Of a stretch of 64,000 nucleotides of DNA, positions 34,475 through 42,154 are shown piece after piece. The notes beneath the pieces are model-generated. The model did not search any database. It saw only the letters and a program-made list of their open reading frames with translations, and was not told the DNA's origin. Numbering within the stretch: position 1 is the first letter of the stretch; each line of letters begins with the position of its first letter. The DNA lies in the NCBI RefSeq assembly GCF_002952775.1, contig NZ_CP025066.1, forward strand, positions 1,302,001-1,366,000, read 5' to 3'. A program made the translations under genes and the position numbers. This stretch comes from Halalkaliarchaeum desulfuricum (GTDB lineage Archaea; Halobacteriota; Halobacteria; Halobacteriales; Haloferacaceae).

Positions 34475-35497
34475 TTAGAAGCGGAGATCGTCGATGTATT
34501 CTTGTCGAGTCGATCTTGCTTGCTCTTCAGTCCGGACGTCGTAGTGTTCTGATAGTGTATCCATACTTACACTTGCACGCTCGGAGACGATCTCCTTGGG
34601 AACGCCCTGTTTCAGGTGCGACGTGATCGCGGATCGTCGCAGAGCATGGGGCGAGATCGCACTTGGACAGCTTGCTAGGCGGTTGCGCTCAACGTATTCG
34701 CAGTTCTCCCTCACCCTCCCGTGGCAACACTCGTCGGTGTGACACGGTTGTGTCGCCCGGTACACACCAACCCGGATAGTCGTTTTGGCAGCCCGTCCCT
34801 GACGTGTGGCGATCAACGGTTCCCGTTCATACTCGTCCTCGACAGGGGGACGTTGATGTTTCACCCAATCTTCGATAGCAGACGAAAGCGTGGGATCTGC
34901 GATTGTGACGTTGCGTTCGCCTTCCGCCCCCAATTTGAGGGGCGTTTCCGTCTCAGGACGATGCCGGACTTTCAGATACATCGTCCCGTCGTCCGCATGA
35001 ACCACATCGTCGACGTCGAGGGCTCGGAGGCTCCCGGTTCGCATTGCAGTATGCCATAGGATACCAAAGACAATGTGCCGGCGCGAAGCGTATTCGAACT
35101 GTTCGAGGTACGAGACGATGCGCTGGGCTCGCTCGTAGGAGATCGCATCGTCGCGCCGACGATCGGCTTTGTCCACCTCCGGAATTCGGACAAGTTCGTG
35201 GAGATCGGGTTTGCAGTAGCCCACGACACCGCACCACCGGATGAACTGACGGAACGTGCGCATGTGGGCACGCATCGTTACAGGTGCGAGCCCAGCGTTT
35301 GCTCGTGCGAGTTTCCATCGTTCGCAGTCACGCCCACTGAGCTCTCGCATATCGTCCAAACCTGTCTGTTCCGTCCAAAGACGGAACTGTTTCAGCCGAT
35401 AGCGGAGGTTCTGGATCGTCGCAGCCGAAACCTCGTGCTCCTTGCTCTGCATAAACTCTTCCACTGCTGTCTCGGGCGAAATGGGTTCGCTGTGCAT
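34475..35497 (-). CDS. Main tyrosine integrase
   Basis: The 340-residue integrase has a core-binding domain (residues 1-105; AATIQNLRYRLKQFRLWTEQ) and a catalytic domain. Active residues are Arg153 (HTAMRTGSLRAL), His284 and Arg287 (SPHALRRSAITSHLKQG) and Tyr319 (SEHYDVRTE). A cysteine-rich insert CHTDECCHGRVRENC near residue 252 may bind zinc. The gene lies 165 bases from the attachment site fragment at 35663, as expected for a virus integrase acting on its own att site. Confidence 0.92.
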   Translation of the reverse strand: MHSEPISPETAVEEFMQSKEHEVSAATIQNLRYRLKQFRLWTEQTGLDDMRELSGRDCERWKLARANAGLAPVTMRAHMRTFRQFIRWCGVVGYCKPDLHELVRIPEVDKADRRRDDAISYERAQRIVSYLEQFEYASRRHIVFGILWHTAMRTGSLRALDVDDVVHADDGTMYLKVRHRPETETPLKLGAEGERNVTIADPTLSSAIEDWVKHQRPPVEDEYEREPLIATRQGRAAKTTIRVGVYRATQPCHTDECCHGRVRENCEYVERNRLASCPSAISPHALRRSAITSHLKQGVPKEIVSERASVSMDTLSEHYDVRTEEQARSTRQEYIDDLRF

Positions 35498-35570
35498 GGT
35501 TTCTCCCGAGATCGTCCCATCGACGTCTACCGGGGGCCAATTGAAACCGAACAGGAGGAGCAGGCCGGCG

Positions 35571-35659
35571 CTCCCGCCCCTTACGCCTCTCGAGGCGTAC
35601 GGGCGGGAGGCTTGAGAGACGGGCGCAGAGCGCTTTATAGCGCGCGAGCACGTCTCTCA
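35571..35659. repeat. Strong palindromes next to the attachment site
   Basis: At 35571-35609, CTCCCGCCC pairs with GGGCGGGAG and, inside, ACGCCT with AGGCGT, leaving a small loop. At 35613-35659, TGAGAGACG pairs with CGTCTCTCA (9 bp) around an inner palindrome GCGCTTTATAGCGC with a TATA-like centre. These may be integrase or excision-factor arm sites, or the integrase control region. Confidence 0.55.
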
Positions 35660-35662
35660 TAC

Positions 35663-35683
35663 GTTCGAATCCGCCCCAACCCA
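35663..35683 (+). other. Right attachment site: 3' end of a tRNA gene
   Basis: The 21 bases GTTCGAATCCGCCCCAACCCA (written here as GTTCGAATCC then GCCCCAACCCA) have the shape of a tRNA 3' end: T-loop TTCGAAT, T-stem strand CCGCC, acceptor strand CCAACCC and discriminator A. The bases before it cannot form the T-stem, so this is only a fragment. An acceptor starting GGGTTGG is used by haloarchaeal tRNA-Val, so that tRNA is the likely target; the complete gene should lie left of the provirus. Confidence 0.65.
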
Positions 35684-36110
35684 TCCGTTTTCTTACAACT
35701 TTTGAATGACTGTTAACGCCATCGTGAGGCAGCGTACCGCCTAATACACCCCTTTTTGTCCGATTTGTGAGGGTAGAACCCAATCGGATCTTTGTTGGCA
35801 GCGACGCCGTGGCACGATCGCGGGCGAATGACTGCGCACGCACGGTACTGAAACAGGAGTACGATCCCACAAGCCTCTTCAGTGCGAATTATCGCTGAAT
35901 GACCGCCTCGATATACCTGCAGAGTGACCTATTCTGACGCAGGCGTCCCCACAGCGTTCGAGGCGCTAAATGCGAGCAAACGACGGAGACAGATACATCA
36001 CGTTGTAATAATTTCTGCGTCGAAATGTATGACTCACGTCTGACGTGTGTTATAATCTATCTTACTCATATACCCCACAATATATCCGACTGGCTGCCGA
36101 CCCTTCACGT
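35684..36110. other. Host flank without a gene
   Basis: No frame in this stretch has convincing coding character. A TATA-like TTATAATC near 36050 fits a promoter for the membrane protein starting at 36111. Confidence 0.5.
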
Positions 36111-36455
36111 ATGGTCCTGGGTTCAATCGTTTCCTTCGTCGTCGCCCTCCTGATCGGAGGACTGGCAATTTACATCAGTGGTCGCCTCGTCACGGGGGTC
36201 GACGACTACTCGCATGCGGTCGTCACCGCACTGATCGGTGCCATCGCCTGGGCAATCGGATCGCTGATCCCGCTGATCGGGTCGCTTGTCGCACTGATCG
36301 CCTGGATCTGGGTCATCAAGTGGCGATATCCCGGTGGCTGGAAGGACGCCGCGATCATGGGTCTGGTCGCGTGGGTGTCCGCGCTGGTCATCATCGCCCT
36401 GCTGAACAGTTTCTTCAATCTCGGCATCAGCGCGTTCGGCGTGCCCGGCGTCTGA
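36111..36455 (+). CDS. Small membrane protein, four helices
   Basis: From ATG at 36111 the protein has 114 residues, with hydrophobic segments near 5-25 (GSIVSFVVALLIGGLAIYIS), 36-54, 55-73 (IPLIGSLVALIAWIWVI) and 84-105 (IMGLVAWVSALVIIALLNSF). The upstream 22 codons of the frame are AT-rich and probably untranslated. It resembles small host membrane proteins of unknown function. It is the first host gene after the provirus. Confidence 0.65.
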   Translation: MVLGSIVSFVVALLIGGLAIYISGRLVTGVDDYSHAVVTALIGAIAWAIGSLIPLIGSLVALIAWIWVIKWRYPGGWKDAAIMGLVAWVSALVIIALLNSFFNLGISAFGVPGV

Positions 36456-36515
36456 CGGACTGACGCCCTCCGAAGAGCTGTTTTCCCTTCTCGTGGCGAC
36501 GAGTGTCGGCGTCTG

Positions 36516-37208
36516 CTACCGGCCGGTCAACGACGGATCGCGCAGCGTCGGGGTCAGCGACTTGAGATCGAACTCGGAGGTCCCGCAGTATCGCTGGGCG
36601 ACCCCCGCGAGTGCGTCCGTCCGGAGGATGTCCGCGAGGTTGTGCGCCAACAACGGCCGGAACTCGCCGCGCTCGAACGCCGCGACGGCCTCCCGACTGT
36701 CCGCGAACGGGTCGAGGGCAGTGAGCCCGTCGCCGATCAACGCCTGATACGCACCCTCGAGATCGTTCACCTGTTCTTCGTCGACGGTCGTATTGAATCG
36801 GGCTCTGAATATCGGAAGCAGATCCGCATACGGGACGCCGTCGAACGGCCACCGGCAGTCCAGCAGCGCACACCGCGTGCGCAGAAACGGGAGGTCGAAC
36901 CCGCCGCGATACAGTTCGCCGTTGTACGCGACCAGCATGTAGTCGTCGTCCGCGATCGATTCCGCGACGAATTCCGCAACCGCCGCCAGGAGCTCCCGCT
37001 CGTTTCGATGGCAACTCACACGGACGACCGCGTCGAACTCCGTTTCCAGTTCCCGTTCGAGGCGATCCCGGTCGGCGGGTCTTCCGCCCGCATTGAGAAA
37101 CACCCGACACCCCAGCGGAAGGACGAGACCGAGGACGGTGACCGTCGAGTCGCTCTCGAATCCCGTGGTTTCGACGTCGAACGCGACCGGCGTCAGTTTC
37201 GTTCCCAT
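36516..37208 (-). CDS. DEDD-type 3'-5' exonuclease (RNase H fold)
   Basis: The 230-residue protein starts with the exonuclease I motif PVAFDVETTGFESDS (Asp and Glu ligands). Exo II is LVAYNGELYRGGFDLPFLRT, and LLAHNLADILRTDAL near the end gives the exo III-type His and Asp. It is a DnaQ- or YprB-like nuclease. It lies at the 3' end of the polymerase cluster, with its own copy of the GGAAACCCGG motif at 37257-37270. It may provide the proofreading missing in the polymerase at 38403. Confidence 0.78.
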   Translation of the reverse strand: MGTKLTPVAFDVETTGFESDSTVTVLGLVLPLGCRVFLNAGGRPADRDRLERELETEFDAVVRVSCHRNERELLAAVAEFVAESIADDDYMLVAYNGELYRGGFDLPFLRTRCALLDCRWPFDGVPYADLLPIFRARFNTTVDEEQVNDLEGAYQALIGDGLTALDPFADSREAVAAFERGEFRPLLAHNLADILRTDALAGVAQRYCGTSEFDLKSLTPTLRDPSLTGR

Positions 37209-37256
37209 GGCGGCCAGTTCCTTTCCCCGGTGGAGGAATGAGGGTTCTCGCCGGAG

Positions 37257-37270
37257 TTCCGGGTTTCCGG
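37257..37270 (-). promoter_or_regulatory. GGAAACCCGG motif, copy 3
   Basis: Leftward sequence CCGGAAACCCGGAA, about 48 bases before the exonuclease start at 37208. It is followed 19-22 bases later by CTCATT, which corresponds to CTTATG in the other copies. Confidence 0.6.
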
Positions 37271-37324
37271 GTTCGAGGAGGATCGAAACCGAGCTCCTCG
37301 CCGAGCAGTGAACTCGAGTAGCTG

Positions 37325-38353
37325 CTACTTCGTTACGATCTCGTATCTGCGACTCGGCCCGCGACCCTCGCTTTCGACGAGGTTGTACTGCTCGAGCTTT
37401 CGGAGGTACGTCCGGATCGTGCGCTTCGATCTGGGCTCGTCGACGCGATCCTCGTACCGGGAGTAGATCTCCTTGGGCATGAGCTCGCCCCCGCTCCGGA
37501 GCACCTCGTAGACCGCGAGCTGGTGGGAGGAGAGGCGATCGAGGCTCTTCTGTCGCAGTTCCGTTCTGGCTTCCGGGATCGCGGCCTCGATGTCGGCCGT
37601 CCGGAGTTCAGTCGCGCCGTCCCGTTCCGCTCTGCGGGCGGCGGTGCGAAGGATCCCGATCGCGTCCCGGGCGTTCCCGCAGGCGGCCGTCGCCATCCGG
37701 TCCAGCTGGTCGTCGGTCACAACGTCCTGGGCGAGCCCCCACTCGACCCGGTCGGAGAGGATCGCCACGAGCTCCCCGTGGCTGTACTTGTCGAAGGCGA
37801 CGTGCTCGCTGCTCCGGAGCCGCGACTGGAGCCGGCTGTCGAGGGGATCGAACAGGTCCCGTTCGCGGTTAGCGATCAGCACCATCGTCACCCGCGGGAT
37901 CGCGTACAGCTGCCGCAGGAGGCCTGGATCCTCCAGCTGGTCGGCCTCGTCGAGCACCACCAGGTACGGCTTGTCGATCTCCTCGAGACGCAAGAGCAGT
38001 TCGTCGAGCGGCGTCGTTCGATGGATGTCGTAGGTGGTTCCGACGCTCTCCAGCAGCTTGTACAGAACCCGGAAGTCGCTCGTGTGCAGCCAGCAGTCGA
38101 CGTGGGCGGTGTGGACGTCGAGCACCTGCTCTTCGAGCCGATCGAGGGTCGCCCGCGCGATGCAGGTCTTCCCGGCGCCCGAGGGGCCGGTCAACACGGC
38201 GTGCTGGGGCTTGTCCCCGTCGACGACGGGCTCCAGCGCCCCGGCGAGCTGGGACATCTCGCTGTGGCGGTGGACGATCTCCCGCGGGAGGTGATCGTCC
38301 TGCAGGACCCGCGCGTCCCGAATCATGTCGGAGGGATCAGGCGGAGACGACAT
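37325..38353 (-). CDS. cdc6: Orc1/Cdc6-type AAA+ protein
   Basis: From ATG at 38353 the protein has 342 residues. The AAA+ domain has Walker A LTGPSGAGKTCIAR, Walker B YLVVLDEADQLED and sensor region TMVLIANRERDLFDPLDSRL. The C-terminal winged helix includes SSHQLAVYEVLRSGGELMPK. Such proteins bind origin repeats; haloarchaea carry many copies, and some are not replication initiators. The frame runs 16 codons further upstream, but the motif region CGGAAACCCGG lies there, so the later ATG is chosen. It sits between the exonuclease and the polymerase genes. Confidence 0.88.
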   Translation of the reverse strand: MSSPPDPSDMIRDARVLQDDHLPREIVHRHSEMSQLAGALEPVVDGDKPQHAVLTGPSGAGKTCIARATLDRLEEQVLDVHTAHVDCWLHTSDFRVLYKLLESVGTTYDIHRTTPLDELLLRLEEIDKPYLVVLDEADQLEDPGLLRQLYAIPRVTMVLIANRERDLFDPLDSRLQSRLRSSEHVAFDKYSHGELVAILSDRVEWGLAQDVVTDDQLDRMATAACGNARDAIGILRTAARRAERDGATELRTADIEAAIPEARTELRQKSLDRLSSHQLAVYEVLRSGGELMPKEIYSRYEDRVDEPRSKRTIRTYLRKLEQYNLVESEGRGPSRRYEIVTK

Positions 38354-38370
38354 AAGCGGAAGGGGTAGCC

Positions 38371-38383
38371 TTCCGGGTTTCCG
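38371..38383 (-). promoter_or_regulatory. GGAAACCCGG motif, copy 2
   Basis: Leftward CGGAAACCCGGAA just upstream of the cdc6 start. CTTATG follows at the same 19-base spacing as in copy 1. Confidence 0.6.
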
Positions 38384-38402
38384 TGTTCGGATACGGCACA
38401 CC

Positions 38403-40535
38403 TCAGTGCCGGGCGTCGTGGAACCGCCTAAGCGTCGCGTCCCGCGTTTCGCCGAGTGCGGCCTCGATCTCCTCGCGGGTCCACCCGACGGGTGAGAGAA
38501 CGCTCTCGGCGGCGCGGATCAATCGCTCCCGATAGAAGTCGGCGTCGTAGTCGTCGGCTTCGTGCGCGAGCTTGACGCGATCCCTGGAGCGTTTGTCGTC
38601 GTCCACGACGACGTATTCGACGTCCTGTCCCGGCGCGGGAGCGATGCCCCTGTCGTCCGCCCGTTGCAGGGCCGCGACCGTCCGCGTCCGGCGGGTATAC
38701 TCGTCGGCGCGCTTCGACGTGCGCCGCGTGACCCGTAACCGGGCCGGATCGACGCCGGATTCGAGCCGGTCGATCCAGACGGCCAGGCGATCACAGACCG
38801 CCGCCGGATCGCGCGTCGCGTCGAACGTGTCGATCAGGTCGCGCTGACAGTCGGCCACGAACGAGGGCGTGCTCCGCTGGCGGCACTCGATGCCCCGGTA
38901 TTTGTACTCGCCGTCACACCGTCGGCCGAAGTACTTCGTGAGCGCGCCCGCCTCGCCGTCGCGGACCGGCACGAACGCGATCCAGTCGTAGGTCGCCTCC
39001 TGTTCCAGCCGGATCTCCGTCGACGACGTGACCGTCTCGACGACCGCCGACAGTCGCTGCTGTGTGGCGTCCTCGCGGGCAGTGATCCAGAGACTGTCGA
39101 CGATCCCGTGGAGGACCCGCCAGCCCGCGTCTTCGAGGGCCGCCTTGGCGTCGAGCAGGATCTCGCGGGCGAAGGCGTTGATCGCCTCGTGGCACTCGAT
39201 CCGCCCGAACTTCGCGTTCGAAAACCCCTGGTAGCCGAAACAGGAGACGAGGATCCACTTCAGTGCCGCCGATCGTCCCGACAGGGCGTCCCGCCGCGCC
39301 GGATCCGCGGCGTCGTCCAACGCTTCGAGTTCGGCTTTGATCGCGTCCCGATCGTCGATGATCGGCCCAAGGACGTCCGGAAGATAGCCCGGCTGCTCAC
39401 AGATGCTGTAGCCGAGGTCGGGGACGTCCTGGCGATCCGGGTGACACTCACAGCGGACCGTCTCGGGACTGACGTTTCGGGTCCGGATGATGTTGGGGTA
39501 CAGCGAGGAGAAGTCCAGTTCGTGAACGTCCTCGTGAACGCCGACCGCGGGGGCGAACGTGAAGCCGCCGCGGTCGCCCTCGTGGAGCTGGCGCATCGTC
39601 TTCGGGAGTTCGTGGCGCCAGCTCTTCCAGGGGACCAGCACGCCGCGGGCGAGCGCCTCCCCGATCTGGATCGCGGTGAGGACGTTCCCGATCGACGCCC
39701 ACGACAGCTCCTGGAGCGGTTTCCGCGACCGTTCCACCAGGTCGAGACAGCCCTCCAGGTTCGTCTCGTGGTAGAAGAACGTGTTCGACAGGTCGACGAT
39801 GACTCGTCCGGGAACGTTGTACCGGGCCGGCGAGTGACCGACCCGGCCGTAACTCTCGTAGGTCGTCGCGCCCGCCAGCTGTTCGTACCCGGGACGGCGC
39901 CCGAGCTGGAAGCCACAGTCGTGGGCGGTTGCGGTCTCGAACAGCGCGGGGACCAGCTCCGCAGAAGAGCAGACGAGAACGTCAGGATCCTCCCGTTCCA
40001 GCCGATCCGAAAGCGTCCCGATGACGTGTTCCGGATCGCCATCGATCCGGTCGCACGAAGGCGACTCACCGCCGATGTCGACGGCAGTGACCGGAGCCTC
40101 CGAAACCCCCGGCGTGGGGTCGCCGAGTTCCAGCGTGCGGAGTTCCCGATCGGGAAGCGGCGTGACGTCGCGTTCGAGACAGTACCGAAATCCCGGGGAC
40201 AGGTCGACGTTGAAGAGTCGGTACGTGCCGGGACGACCATAGCGCCGGATCCACCCGGAAAGCGGCCGAACCCGGTCGATCGAGGTGACGTCGATCCGGA
40301 GCACCGACTCCGGATCGTTTCTGAACGCGGTGCGCCAGCGTTCCCGCGAGGTGCGGCTGACGTCAGTCCGGTCGTGCAGGACCGACTCGAGCGGGGAAAA
40401 TCCGTCTGCGGACCGCGACGCGACGTATATCGTCGGTTCGTAGTCCGGGACGCACCGAACGCGAGCACCGTCTGCGGTCGCGTGCCACTCCAGTACCGCC
40501 CCGTCCGCGAACTCAATCGAAAAGGGCATCCCCAT
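38403..40535 (-). CDS. Family B DNA polymerase, exonuclease motifs degenerate
   Basis: The 710-residue polymerase starts MGMPFSIEFADGAVLEWHAT; the longer frame upstream is a shadow of two other genes. Polymerase motif A is DFSSLYPNIIRTR, motif B KWILVSCFGYQGFSNAKFG. Motif C reads HGIVDSLWI where most enzymes have YGDTDS, so the first Asp is Ile but the key second Asp is kept. Exo I reads AVDIGGESP instead of DIET and exo II VLVCSSAELVPALF lacks the Asn and Asp, so proofreading is probably lost. It fits the archaeal PolB2 group. It is translated with the two genes upstream (22-base overlap). Confidence 0.85.
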   Translation of the reverse strand: MGMPFSIEFADGAVLEWHATADGARVRCVPDYEPTIYVASRSADGFSPLESVLHDRTDVSRTSRERWRTAFRNDPESVLRIDVTSIDRVRPLSGWIRRYGRPGTYRLFNVDLSPGFRYCLERDVTPLPDRELRTLELGDPTPGVSEAPVTAVDIGGESPSCDRIDGDPEHVIGTLSDRLEREDPDVLVCSSAELVPALFETATAHDCGFQLGRRPGYEQLAGATTYESYGRVGHSPARYNVPGRVIVDLSNTFFYHETNLEGCLDLVERSRKPLQELSWASIGNVLTAIQIGEALARGVLVPWKSWRHELPKTMRQLHEGDRGGFTFAPAVGVHEDVHELDFSSLYPNIIRTRNVSPETVRCECHPDRQDVPDLGYSICEQPGYLPDVLGPIIDDRDAIKAELEALDDAADPARRDALSGRSAALKWILVSCFGYQGFSNAKFGRIECHEAINAFAREILLDAKAALEDAGWRVLHGIVDSLWITAREDATQQRLSAVVETVTSSTEIRLEQEATYDWIAFVPVRDGEAGALTKYFGRRCDGEYKYRGIECRQRSTPSFVADCQRDLIDTFDATRDPAAVCDRLAVWIDRLESGVDPARLRVTRRTSKRADEYTRRTRTVAALQRADDRGIAPAPGQDVEYVVVDDDKRSRDRVKLAHEADDYDADFYRERLIRAAESVLSPVGWTREEIEAALGETRDATLRRFHDARH

Positions 40536-40797
40536 CGGAGAGACGTTGCTCGAGCGTGTCGAGACGCTCCTCGCGTTCGTCGAGTCGCCGCTGGTGGGCC
40601 AGAAGCACCGAGACGAGCAACGGAAGTTCCGGTGTCGGGTGGTTGAGATTGCTCGCCGCGTGTGCGTATCCCCGCCCGTGTTCGAACAGCCGGTCGAACC
40701 GCGGCTGGTCGACGGCTCGCAACCCGCGGCGGTAGGACTGCCACTCCCGTTCGATCGACGCGAGTCGATCCCGGTAGGTGGGGTTAGTTCGACCCAC
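40513..40797 (-). CDS. Small helical protein coupled to the polymerase
   Basis: The 94-residue protein begins MGRTNPTYRDRLASIEREWQ and ends with a helix DEREERLDTLEQRLSDGDAL. It overlaps the upstream gene by 14 bases and the polymerase by 22, so all three are translated together. It is rich in Arg and Glu and is probably a partner of the polymerase or the RecA-like protein. No family function is known to me. Confidence 0.75.
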   Translation of the reverse strand: MGRTNPTYRDRLASIEREWQSYRRGLRAVDQPRFDRLFEHGRGYAHAASNLNHPTPELPLLVSVLLAHQRRLDEREERLDTLEQRLSDGDALFD

Positions 40798-41482
40798 GGT
40801 GGGTCACCTCCCGATTGAGCCCGGGGGCGTCGTACAGCGTCGTCCGGGCGGCGAGCACGCGCTTCCAGAACGCGAGCGTCGTCTGTAGGCTCCTCCCGCC
40901 GTCGACCGGATACACGAGCGTTTCCTCGCCCCCGTCGTCGGTTCGGAATCGAGGGCCGAACGGCGTCGTGCGACAGTGGAGCTCCCGGGATGCCGCCTGC
41001 ACAATCGGCCTGCCGAACTCGTCGTCCGCCACCCGCGTGACCAGGACGGGAATCTCGTGTTCCCGGACGATCCGGGCGAGAGCCGCGATTGCCGACAGGA
41101 GCAGCTCCTGTCCCTCTCCAGTGAGGAGATCGTCGTCCCGGTAGCGACCGTCGATATCGGGGACGACGACCAGCTCGGTGCGATCGGACAGCGATTCGGG
41201 CAGCGATCCGATCAGCCCCAGATGCTGAAACGGCGTGAACCCGCGAGCGAGGCGAATGCGGTCGAGGATCCTGTCGGACGGCGCGAGTTCGACGAACGGC
41301 GCCGACCGTGCGTGTGGCCCGGTATCGATCCAACAGGCGTCGCCCGCCGACAGCAGGACGTGATCGACAGTCAGCGCGTGAACGGCCCGTGACGCCTCCG
41401 AATCGAGGCGGAGAAGCTGTATACCCGGTTCGAGGCTCGGAAGCTCCGGGGTAGTGTGTCCGCCTGGCAGTGAACTGATCAT
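40784..41482 (-). CDS. RecA-superfamily-like protein without Walker A
   Basis: The 232-residue protein begins with a region ending LEPGIQLLRLDSEASRAVHA and contains VDHVLLSAGDACWIDTGPHA, where a P-loop would be expected but none is seen. Later TELVVVPDIDGRYRD and EIPVLVTRVADDEFGRPI have the strand order of RadA/RecA cores. It looks like an inactivated RecA-type partner. Its position as first gene of the polymerase operon recalls bacterial mutagenic cassettes (ImuA with ImuB and DnaE2), an analogy only. Confidence 0.6.
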   Translation of the reverse strand: MISSLPGGHTTPELPSLEPGIQLLRLDSEASRAVHALTVDHVLLSAGDACWIDTGPHARSAPFVELAPSDRILDRIRLARGFTPFQHLGLIGSLPESLSDRTELVVVPDIDGRYRDDDLLTGEGQELLLSAIAALARIVREHEIPVLVTRVADDEFGRPIVQAASRELHCRTTPFGPRFRTDDGGEETLVYPVDGGRSLQTTLAFWKRVLAARTTLYDAPGLNREVTHRGSN

Positions 41483-41527
41483 GTGGACACCGGTCGGCAG
41501 GGGAGTGCATAAGCGACGGGAGGGAGC

Positions 41528-41540
41528 TTCCGGGTTTCCG
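41528..41540 (-). promoter_or_regulatory. GGAAACCCGG motif, copy 1
   Basis: Leftward CGGAAACCCGGAA about 46 bases before the RecA-like gene. CTTATG follows 19 bases after the motif, matching copy 2. Confidence 0.6.
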
Positions 41541-41592
41541 CGTACGCGTCACGAACGGAGCGATCCGAACGCGCCGGCGACGCGGGCGAAGA

Positions 41593-42099
41593 TCAAAAGA
41601 TCGCCCTGACGATGCCGACCGCGACCGCGACGATGACGGCGTGATAGATCAGCGTCGACGAGAGGGCGAAAAACACCAGCTTCGGGACGGGGTAGCGTGC
41701 GATCCCGGCCGGAATGAAGATCAGGCCCCGGAGATACGGGACGAAGTTCGTGACGAACACGCCGACGCCGCCGTACCGGGTCAGCCACCGCTCGGCCTGC
41801 TCGATCCGCTCGGACGGGATCGCGAACCGCTCGGACGACTGGATTGAGGCCAGTCCCTCCCGGCGCGCCAGGGTGTAGATGATCAGCTGTCCGATGACGT
41901 AACCGGTCGACGAGACAGCGACGATGACGACCATCTCCTCTCGGGTGGCCGATATCGCCAGCACGTACCCCGGAAGGATCACTGTCGTCGGAATCGGCTT
42001 GCCGACGAACGCCCCCTTCAGGACGAAAAAGACGAACAGTGCGGGGAGCCCGACGTACAGGAGAAACGCGAACACGGCGTCGACGAACGCTTCATACAT
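41593..42099 (-). CDS. DedA / VTT-domain membrane protein
   Basis: The 168-residue protein has the DedA fold: hydrophobic N-terminus (FAFLLYVGLPALFVFFVLKG), ILPGYVLAISATREEMVVIV, a glycine-proline rich re-entrant part YGGVGVFVTNFVPYLRGLIF and IPAGIARYP, and C-terminal helix ALSSTLIYHAVIVAVAVGIV. The conserved R in YLRG and G in AGI are present. Such proteins are lipid flippases or envelope factors. It is shorter than most at its C-terminus. Confidence 0.8.
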   Translation of the reverse strand: MYEAFVDAVFAFLLYVGLPALFVFFVLKGAFVGKPIPTTVILPGYVLAISATREEMVVIVAVSSTGYVIGQLIIYTLARREGLASIQSSERFAIPSERIEQAERWLTRYGGVGVFVTNFVPYLRGLIFIPAGIARYPVPKLVFFALSSTLIYHAVIVAVAVGIVRAIF

Positions 42100-42154
42100 C
42101 GGCGGTGTGTTCCCGCGGGTCCGGTTCGGGCCGGGAAGAGATCAATCCTGGGAC

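Larger units (their letters stand above)
1..35683. mobile_element. Integrated tailed provirus (right part; left end outside window)
   Basis: The stretch holds a complete set of tailed-virus head, packaging and tail genes on the minus strand, an accessory island, a rightward early operon and an integrase next to a tRNA 3' fragment at 35663-35683. The gene order (small terminase, large terminase, portal, MuF, protease, capsid, connectors, tail tube, chaperones, tape measure, hub) is that of haloarchaeal tailed viruses. No sheath gene is seen, so a siphovirus-like tail is inferred. All structural genes are intact where visible. The left boundary, and any lysis or further tail genes, lie before base 1. 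Confidence 0.9.

Noticed and set aside
35640-35690. Complete tRNA gene
   Set aside because: The 5' T-stem strand and the rest of a cloverleaf are missing; only the 3' end is present, as expected for an attachment site.
39108-40646. 512-codon rightward frame opposite the polymerase
   Set aside because: It is an antisense shadow of a GC-rich gene with clear polymerase motifs.
40536-41552. N-terminal 340 codons of the long polymerase frame
   Set aside because: They are Arg/Pro/Ser-rich and overlap two real genes in other frames; the polymerase homology begins at MGMPFSIEF.
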